A DNA stretch of 64,000 nt from Clarkia xantiana subsp. parviflora (taxonomy: Eukaryota; Streptophyta; Magnoliopsida; Myrtales; Onagraceae): positions 5,697,066-5,761,065 of the forward strand of contig JAPTYO010000059.1 of NCBI GenBank assembly GCA_036873135.1. Direction: 5' to 3'. The notes under the pieces are model-generated. The model was not told where the DNA came from. It ran no database searches and saw only the letters and a program-made list of their open reading frames with translations. Made by a program: the position numbers and the translations under genes. Positions 57,640-64,000 of this stretch are shown piece by piece (position 1 is the first letter of the stretch; the number at the start of each line of letters is the position of its first letter).

Positions 57640-58300
57640 TATGTGCCCTCCGAGAGACTGTCTCGTGAAAATAATCTGTGCCCTCCGAGAGCCTGTCTCG
57701 TGAAAATAATATGTGCCCTCCGAGAGCCTATCTCGTGAAAAATTTTGTGCCCTCCGAGAGCCTGTCTCGCGAAAATAATTTGTGCCCTCCGAGAGTCTGT
57801 TTCGTGAAAAATTCTGTGCCCTCCGAGAGCCTGTCTCGTGAAAGATTATGTGCCCTCCGAGAGCCTGTCTTGTGAAAATAATCTGTGCCCTCCGAGAGTC
57901 TGTCTCGTGAAAATAATATGTGCTCTCTGAGAGCCTGTCTCGTGAAAATAATTTGTGCCCTCCGAGAGCCTGTCTCGTGAAAAATTTTGTGCCCTCCGAG
58001 AGATTGTCTCGTGAAAAACTCTGCGCCCTCCGAGACCTGTCTCGTGAAAATAATTTGTGCCCTCTGAGAGCCTGTCTCGTGAAAATAATATGTGCCCTCC
58101 GAGAGCTTGTCTCGTGAAAATAATCTGTGCCCTCCGAGAGTCTGTCTCGTGAAAAAATTATGCGCCCTCCGAGAGCTTGTCTCGCGAACACATTCTGCGC
58201 CCTCCGAGAGCTTGTCTAGCGAACACATTCTGTGCCCTCCGAGATCCAATCTCGCGAACACACTCTGCGCCCTCCGAGAGCCAGTTGCGCGAAATTTTTT
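57640..58300. repeat. Tandem array of about 35 bp, 19 copies, element 4
   Basis: Units of 33-37 bp around TGCCCTCCGAGAGCCTGTCT followed by 'cgtgaaaataatt'. I count 19, with the last four more diverged. The array is open on both strands in several frames because its unit lacks stops, which creates long false ORFs. It lies between the gag end and the antisense ORF end. Confidence 0.95.
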
Positions 58301-58730
58301 TACAACTTCCCCAAGATCGTATCTTGAAAAGCCTTTCTTTTTACAAAGCAAGGATATATGAGAAGAGAAACATGCAAGTTTGTTCATGATGACATTAAAG
58401 GTACCATGATACACGATAATGCTATAAAGACATCAAGTAAATGCACGCACAAGGCAAGAGCCTGCAAAGAAGGAACCACACAAACAACCACAACCAGCTA
58501 TCATAACCAAGTAGCAAGTCATTCTACCATCCACACCACAAGTTAAGGCAGACATCTTAAAGAGAACCAACACAACCAAGGCAAGTAGCAAAGCCATAAA
58601 ACTCCTAAGTATGAGGCTTTCAAAATAAACTCAACCCAACACGGGGAGAAACTACTCAACCCAATAAGGGGAGGAAAAGCAAAGAAATATGTACAAGAAC
58701 AGAGATATCACATAATCAACCTGATGCCAC
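58301..58730. other. Element 4 spacer after the array
   Basis: A/C-rich non-coding sequence. Presumed 3' UTR of the antisense transcript. Confidence 0.45.
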
Positions 58731-61700
58731 TGCAGAGTCCTCACGGTCCTGATGCTCATGCGAAGAACCAGAAATAGAACTCGAAGAGGACGAAGAAGAA
58801 CCCGACTCAATTACATCAACAAGTATGGCATCCTCCTGCAGAGGTGCCTCAACAACATTCCCGGCAACTGCAGCCTGGCCTCTGAGTACAGCAACATAAC
58901 CTTCGGCATAAGCACCGAAATCACCCAGATCACCAAACGGAAAATGAGGATTGATCCTGAAAATCTGATCAACGAGATATTCTCCAAACTAATTCATCTC
59001 CTTGTCGCATCGAACTTTGAAATCAGAAGCACAGGCAGGGGAAGCCTTATACTTAGCCACCGCATAAACTTTCTCCTCTGCACGACACTTCTCCTCGACA
59101 TTCTTCAACTCCGCATCATGGAGTGAAGAGTCAACCTCAGCCTTTTGGCGCAACTCAGCCAAGGTTGTTAGGATCGGCATCCTAACTAGGATCGGTTGAG
59201 GATAGGATCAGATCGTTTGTAAGATCGGATCGGGGATCGTACGATCCTACAAAATTTTATGAATTATTTCACATTAAAAATAATTTATTTCTTTAAAGTG
59301 AATTCATTACTCAATATAATATTAAATCACCAAAATAGTATTTAAAAGTACTTTAGACATTATTAATTAAGTTATACACTTCTAGACATCCAAGTCCAAC
59401 AAAGTACTAGTAACCTTAAATTAGTTCAAGTTCAAACTTCTAATTATAATAATAATTGTCTATAACAACATTATCAACTCTATTTAAGTCTTCATCAGTT
59501 TTAAATGTTAAGCATACGCGATATTTTTGTAATATCATCTAAGTTCAAGTCCATATCATCTTGATTATTTAAGTTATAATTAGTCGAACTTCTACTTGTA
59601 AATGATTTGAAAATAAGAATTCAATCACACAAAAAGTATGAAGTATTAAGTTAATTATAAGAAACGTATGTTTAATGTATCCTAGGTAAACAAAATTACT
59701 TGATTTATTAAACAAATATAAATGGAGATGAATAAGAAATATAATATAAATTTTGTGTTTTTGATATTCTATTTACCAATTAATTTTTTATTATTAAAAT
59801 TTAATTAGAATTATGTCATAAATAAGTATAATGAGCCCCCAAATTGTAGTCAGTGGTTGAAATAATAAAAAAAAAAACTCAATCTATGTATGATTTTCTT
59901 AGGATATTTTAGAATCACAATCCTAGACCAATCCTAACCGATCCTGAACGATCCTACGATCCGGCGCTCGCTCCTACTCTGATCCTAAGTGCTAACGATC
60001 CTAGGAGCGATCCAAATCGATTTAGCCTTGTAGGATTTTAGGATCGTACGATCCTATGATCCGGATCGTGATCCTGACAACCTTGAACTCAGCAATGGTG
60101 GTCTCAAGTGAGGCTACCTGATCTCGAAGCTCTTACATCTTCAAGTCAGAAAGGCGAGTTTTCTCCACAGCACTGCTAAGCTCAGACTTCAAGGATACTT
60201 GACTATCCCCCAAGTACCTTCTTCTCCTCAGATAACTCAAGTGCAAAAGATGAGAGATTAATGATATCAGCCATGCCCTGAGACAATGAACAAATATCAA
60301 GTCACATAACAAAAAACTACGTAGAACCGAAAAGAAAAGAAAGAGATCACTTATCGGGGCATAACGAGATAAGACTCCTTGAATGAAACGCTTGGTTTCC
60401 ATAGGAGACTTGGGAGATGGGAAAAACGATCTCCAGGGGCAACAACATTACGCAAGAGACGAACACCAACCTCAGGAGTATGCAATGAAGAATGGCTGTC
60501 GAAGTGATAGTCCTTCAATCCAGCAAAAGGAGTCCAGTCAGCCCCAACAATGTCCTCGTCAGTCGGGCGAACCAAATCTTTGCGACTCAACGCAGGGAGT
60601 CGAACTGTCTCAGCAAGTTAGAAAATGACCTCATACAACAAGTAATAATACATTTACAAGTTAGGAAACAGTAAAAGAGCTGAGACTCGGACCCTCGACT
60701 GGGGGGCAGGAGAGGGAGAAGGGTCATCGAGGTCTATGGTCATCTTGTCACCCTCCATAGGTCGCTTCCCCTTGTACGACAGAGGAGGCGCCTCTTCGAA
60801 CACCATCTCTTTATCATAAGAAGGGGTCAGTACGCGGGCGTTCGAGGGAGGATCCTTTACGTACTTCTTTTTCTTTGCAGTCGAGGGCCCGACCTCAGAG
60901 TCAGGTTTCCGCACCTTGGACTTAGACTGGCTTGAACTCTTCCCCACTGAGATTACGCGCTCAGTGACTAGAGGCGAATGCTCTGATAACATAAATAAAG
61001 CAACATGAGAACATATATAAGTATATCATAAAGTAAAGAGAATAGAAGAGGAAGAAAACATACTAGAGGTTTCAACCGTCTTCCCTGACTTAGAAGGTTT
61101 CGAGACCTTTGGAACAGAACTAGAAGGCGCTTTCATCTTGTTAATGGCGACGGTGCGTTCAAAATGCTTCGTCTGCACATTATACGTTTTTCCATGAAAC
61201 CAACCTACAAGGAGAAAACAAAAGGCGAATGAAAACAAGAAGATCAATAACATACCAAATCCGCGGAAGGAGGAGTCAAGCGGATCCCCGCCTCATATAA
61301 GTCCATCTCGGACACCCAAGACACGGGACAATAAGATTTGATCCGGTGACTTTGGTAAATGGTCTTCATGGTCTCCTTGTCCGAAGAAGAAAACTCCCCA
61401 AAGCTGGGCCAGCCATCCGAGCGATCGTTGCAAAGGATCGACCAGGTAACGTAACGATCGGTGACAAAGAAATAATGTTTGGACAAATGACTCAATGAAC
61501 GATCAACAGAAGTCATAAAGCAATGGTCATTATCCCACTCAACCTCACATAGTTCCAACTCCTTGAGTGGACCATCTTTAAGGGGATGGTAACGTGTCAC
61601 CATAGATGCAAATCCGGTTTTCTTCCTGTACTGGAATCGATAGAAACACCGGAATAGGACTAAGGAATACTTCCAAGAGTGCCAATGACATAACACTCGG

Positions 61701-62141
61701 AAGCTCACCCAGGCACGGATAGCAGTGGGAGCAAGGTTCACAGGCGAAATCCCATGGAACCGGAAAAGTTCGATGAGATCGTCGCAATAGGGATAACGCA
61801 ACCCATATCGAATCTGAGAAGTGTACACTACAACCTTTCCCTCCGGGGGCACCGCCACGGTCTGACGAACTTTTTTCAAGGATGGAAGAAAAGGATACAA
61901 GGGTTCGTCTAAGGGCCTGACATCGCCTAACTCAAGGTACTCGTTATACTCTCGTCGACCCAACCAATTCACCGAAAATGGCGCAGAACCTAACTCGAAA
62001 GCAGTAAGAGATTCCAAACTTGAGATAGACTCCGACTCAGACCAATACTCAAACTCAGTGTCTGACTCAAAATCCGACTCTGAGCTAACATTAGGAAAGA
62101 AAGTAACACGACGAACTGATGGGATGAAGAACTTACTCATT
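58731..62141 (-). pseudogene. Antisense ORF (aORF) of element 4, multi-exon, interrupted
   Basis: Exon 1 is intact: MSKFFIPSVRRVTFF at 62141 to about 61257. It has a Ser/acidic N-terminus and the 'putative gypsy type transposon' pattern (LRYPYCDDLIELFRFHGI, IRAWVSFRVLCHWHSWKYS, KHYFFVTDRYVTW). Further blocks match element 3 in order: WFHGKTYN (about 61203), VTERVISVGKSS (about 60962), then KDLVRPTDEDIVGADWTPFA (about 60580). A coiled coil (60290-60090, resuming at 59150) and a C-terminal block NPHFPFGDLGDFGAYAEG with a poly-Ser tail end near 58731. A hAT element (59160-60085) splits the coiled-coil part, and stops occur near 59010 and 60130. The first intron I can draw is only about 50 nt, short for a plant, so that junction is uncertain. 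Confidence 0.7.
59160..60085. mobile_element. hAT-type element inside the antisense ORF of element 4
   Basis: Ends CAAGGTTGTTAGGATC and, inverted, CAAGGTTGTCAGGATC. Perfect 8-bp duplications AACTCAGC at 59152-59159 and 60086-60093. Sub-terminal GGATCGTACGATCC palindromes. The interior is A+T-rich with no transposase. It inserted after the retroelement. Confidence 0.93.
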
Positions 62142-62539
62142 CTACGCAAGATGTAACGCCGTTTCAAGGTTTGAGTCTTGGGACACCACCACGAGTATAA
62201 AACCTGCCATACCAAGCTAAGTATCAGAATGAAGTGATTTCCCGGGTAAGATCGAAAACAGCTCGACGTCGACATATCGACACTTATACCACACAACAAT
62301 CAACGAATAATAATTGAGGCTCAATAACACCCAACAACAACAACGGTTACGTACGAGCAATTTTGCGACACAAAATCGAATAAGGAAAATCTACTCGGGC
62401 AAAAACCATTTTTCGAGCAAACGACAATTGTCCGATCGAACACGACAATCACAATTCAAGCATTCGGGAAACCATCACAAGTCAAGCCTAGGCAATCTAA
62501 ATACGAGCATTTGATATGTTCACGGAAAGGAAAATATCG
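62142..62539. other. Element 4 leader segment near the antisense start
   Basis: Non-coding sequence directly upstream of the aORF ATG. It could hold part of the 5' UTR or an intron. Confidence 0.4.
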
Positions 62540-63110
62540 GACCTTAGGAAATCCCGAACCAATTCGAACACTCAGTTCAAAATTGGAATCCCGCCGTGGC
62601 CAAGAAGGTGCCGTCGTCGCCGGCAAGACCTCCGCTGTCCCCCGCCGGAGCCCTGTTGCGCCGGAGAACCCCCCCCCCCCCCCCCTCGCCATGCGATGTC
62701 GCGCCACGTGGAGGATCAGACTGGCCTTCCCCCTCCCGACGCCGTGCTGGTCGACCTCCGCAGCAGCTGGCCTCGCCGTGCCTAGTTTCTCGCTGCGCCG
62801 CCCGTCCCGATCAGGAGCCCGCCGTGCCGGAGTTCCCCTCTTCCTCCGATGGATTTCGGACCGGCCACCCCCTAATTTTAGGGCAAACAACTTTCTTGAC
62901 CCCCAAGAATGAGAAATTAGTGAGAAAAAATTATGGTGGCTCTAAGTGAAGTAATTCTCTTCTCTTATTTTATAAGTAAATGTGTGTAAGGTTTTTGGAG
63001 GAGACATAATCTCCATCATCAATTTGAATTAATAAAGGATCTAAGGGTAAGTGTGAAAAACAATCACCTTTACTCCCTTTTAACCATAGTTAAGAAAATC
63101 TCTACCCAAG
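62540..63110 (-). promoter_or_regulatory. Candidate promoter and GC-rich leader of the antisense ORF, element 4
   Basis: A CpG-rich island at about 62580-62870, including a poly-C run (62669-62686), is followed outward by the same order of motifs as in element 3 (GTGGCCGG, tgggggtcaag, acttagag). On the minus strand TTATAAAATAAGAGAAG at about 62960-62980 could be a TATA box. Reading frames here are by-products of GC content. Confidence 0.4.
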
Positions 63111-63525
63111 TTAGCATTTTGCATATGCATATTTTTTACATTCCCATACTTAGAAATTGTTTAGACATGATTCAAATATTTTTTACACGAGGAACCCCTT
63201 CACACGTACACTCATGGATTACGGTATCATAAAATCGGATTGCATCATAATCATGATTGCATTGCATTCCCATGTATATTAACATTTTTAGAATGTATAC
63301 ACGAAGAGATTGAGTTTTCATTACATCCATATTTTACGGACACGTGCCTATGTACGTGCACGTTTACTCTAACGTTTACAATTCCTCTATTTTGAGAAAC
63401 GGAGGACAAGGCACGGAAGACACGCTTATGGACAAGCAAAGGATTCCTCAAGAGGTAAAATCACGTCTTCAAATTGCGCGTGTCATCCCATCATAAAATA
63501 GAGTCAATCGAAGGTTAGACCGTTA
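63111..63525. other. Element 4 spacer before the PPT
   Basis: A+T-rich with short 'tgtacgtgcacg' motifs like those in elements 2 and 3 at this position. No gene. Confidence 0.45.
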
Positions 63526-63540
63526 GTTGACTCGGGGGCA
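63526..63540 (+). other. Polypurine tract of element 4
   Basis: GTTGACTCGGGGGCA directly before the 3' LTR. The core TTGACTCGRGGGCA is shared with elements 2 and 3. Confidence 0.7.
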
Positions 63541-64000
63541 TGTGATGGATATACGCCCAATTTGAACCCGCTATAATTTAGATTGTCTTATTTTGGCCAC
63601 CCCACTTACGATTATAATTCGAAACTTTGACCCGAGCACATTACCCATAGCGCGAACGGCCTGGATGAGCAAAAAATACTCGTCCGGACTTGTCCGCTGG
63701 CCCGACCTCACTTAGGTGAGGTCGAAGCAGCTAGACCGATCTCACTTAGGTGAGGTCGGACCAGCTGGACCGGTCTCACCAAGGTGGGATCGGACCACCT
63801 GGTCCGATCTCTCCTAGGGGAGATCGGTCCAGCAAAACCGGTCTCTCCTAGGAGAGACCGGTCCGGCTGGACCGATCCTAGGACTTGGGGGTCGGATTTT
63901 TTATCCGACCCCGCAGGTCCCGAGACCCTTCCCGGACGTCGTACCCTCCCCCCCCCCCCCAAGGGCGTGTGCGACGTCCCGAACCTTGTCACAACGATCT
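63541..64000 (+). repeat. 3' LTR of element 4, partial
   Basis: Starts TGTGATGGATATACGCCC and runs off the window. At 63700-63890 it has tandem palindromic units of about 36 bp (GGACCAGCTGGACCG with TCTCACC...GGTGAGA or TCTCCTAGGAGA arms). Beyond the point where the 5' copy breaks it has a hairpin GGGGTCGGAT/ATCCGACCCC and a poly-C run near 63947. Confidence 0.85.

Larger units (their letters stand above)
56043..64000 (+). mobile_element. Element 4: LTR retrotransposon with antisense ORF, 3' end outside window
   Basis: The sequence at 56043-56357 recurs at 63541 onward, giving a truncated 5' LTR and the start of the 3' LTR. The 3' LTR continues past 64000, so the TSD cannot be checked. In between are a protease fragment and gag on the plus strand, a tandem array, an antisense aORF on the minus strand (with a hAT insertion), a GC-rich leader and a PPT. 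No RT, RNase H or integrase. A deletion joins the LTR directly to the protease, removing the PBS. Confidence 0.88.

Noticed and set aside
57640..58300. CRISPR-like look of regularly spaced repeats
   Set aside because: The repeats are contiguous units with the same 'spacer' text each time, in plant DNA inside a retroelement. There are no unique spacers and no cas genes.
57634..58414. Long ORFs on both strands (up to 228 codons) with repeating Arg/Ser/Phe motifs
   Set aside because: They are read-through of the 35-bp tandem array, whose unit has no stop in several frames. The peptide repeats follow the DNA unit and no domain is present.
62456..62949. Arg/Pro-rich ORFs in several frames
   Set aside because: GC-rich island with a poly-C run. 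All frames are open for the same compositional reason, and the position suggests leader DNA.

Overview
The window is nuclear DNA from a flowering plant, probably a eudicot. The evidence is plant-type Ty3/gypsy elements of the Tat clade, Mutator-like and hAT elements with clean target-site duplications, a plastid trnV-UAC fragment, and a plant F-box remnant. Genus and species cannot be told from the sequence. Almost all of it is transposon-derived. The only host gene that looks intact is an intronless minus-strand gene at 7683-8333, encoding a 216-residue acidic protein.

Layout. 1-0.87 kb: a foldback Mutator-like element (MULE). 1.6-2.4 kb: a broken F-box gene. 3.6-5.7 kb: a broken 'putative plant transposon protein' gene split by an 829-bp MULE. 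7.7-8.5 kb: the host gene and its promoter. 8.99-19.91 kb: element 1, a full-length Tat-type retrotransposon with 707/718-bp LTRs, TSD TAAAT, damaged gag-pol, and an antisense extra ORF. 20.09-30.77 kb: a PIF/Harbinger-like element split by element 2 (20.29-29.15 kb, minus strand, no pol). 32.12-42.90 kb: element 3 (minus strand, gag and protease but no RT or integrase). 42.94-46.73 kb: AT-rich sequence I could not explain. 46.9-55.0 kb: a dense patch of MULEs, hAT elements (one nested in another), a Tourist MITE, a probable solo LTR and a plastid insertion. 56.04 kb to the end: element 4, truncated at its 5' LTR and cut by the window at its 3' LTR.

The main theme is a shared plan in the four retroelements. 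Each has gag (with or without protease and pol) on one strand. A multi-exon 'aORF', related to the plant family called 'putative gypsy type transposon', lies on the opposite strand between the gag/pol end and the 3' LTR. The two units converge, and a tandem-repeat array lies at or near the point where they meet. In element 1 two predicted introns restore the aORF reading frame. In element 3 two predicted introns are also frame-consistent. Elements 2-4 carry no reverse transcriptase or integrase, yet 2 and 3 keep recognisable LTRs, PBS and PPT, so they look like non-autonomous gag-only elements that would need enzymes supplied in trans. Extra ORFs are known in the Tat clade. The spliced antisense form, kept even in elements that have lost pol, is the most interesting system here.
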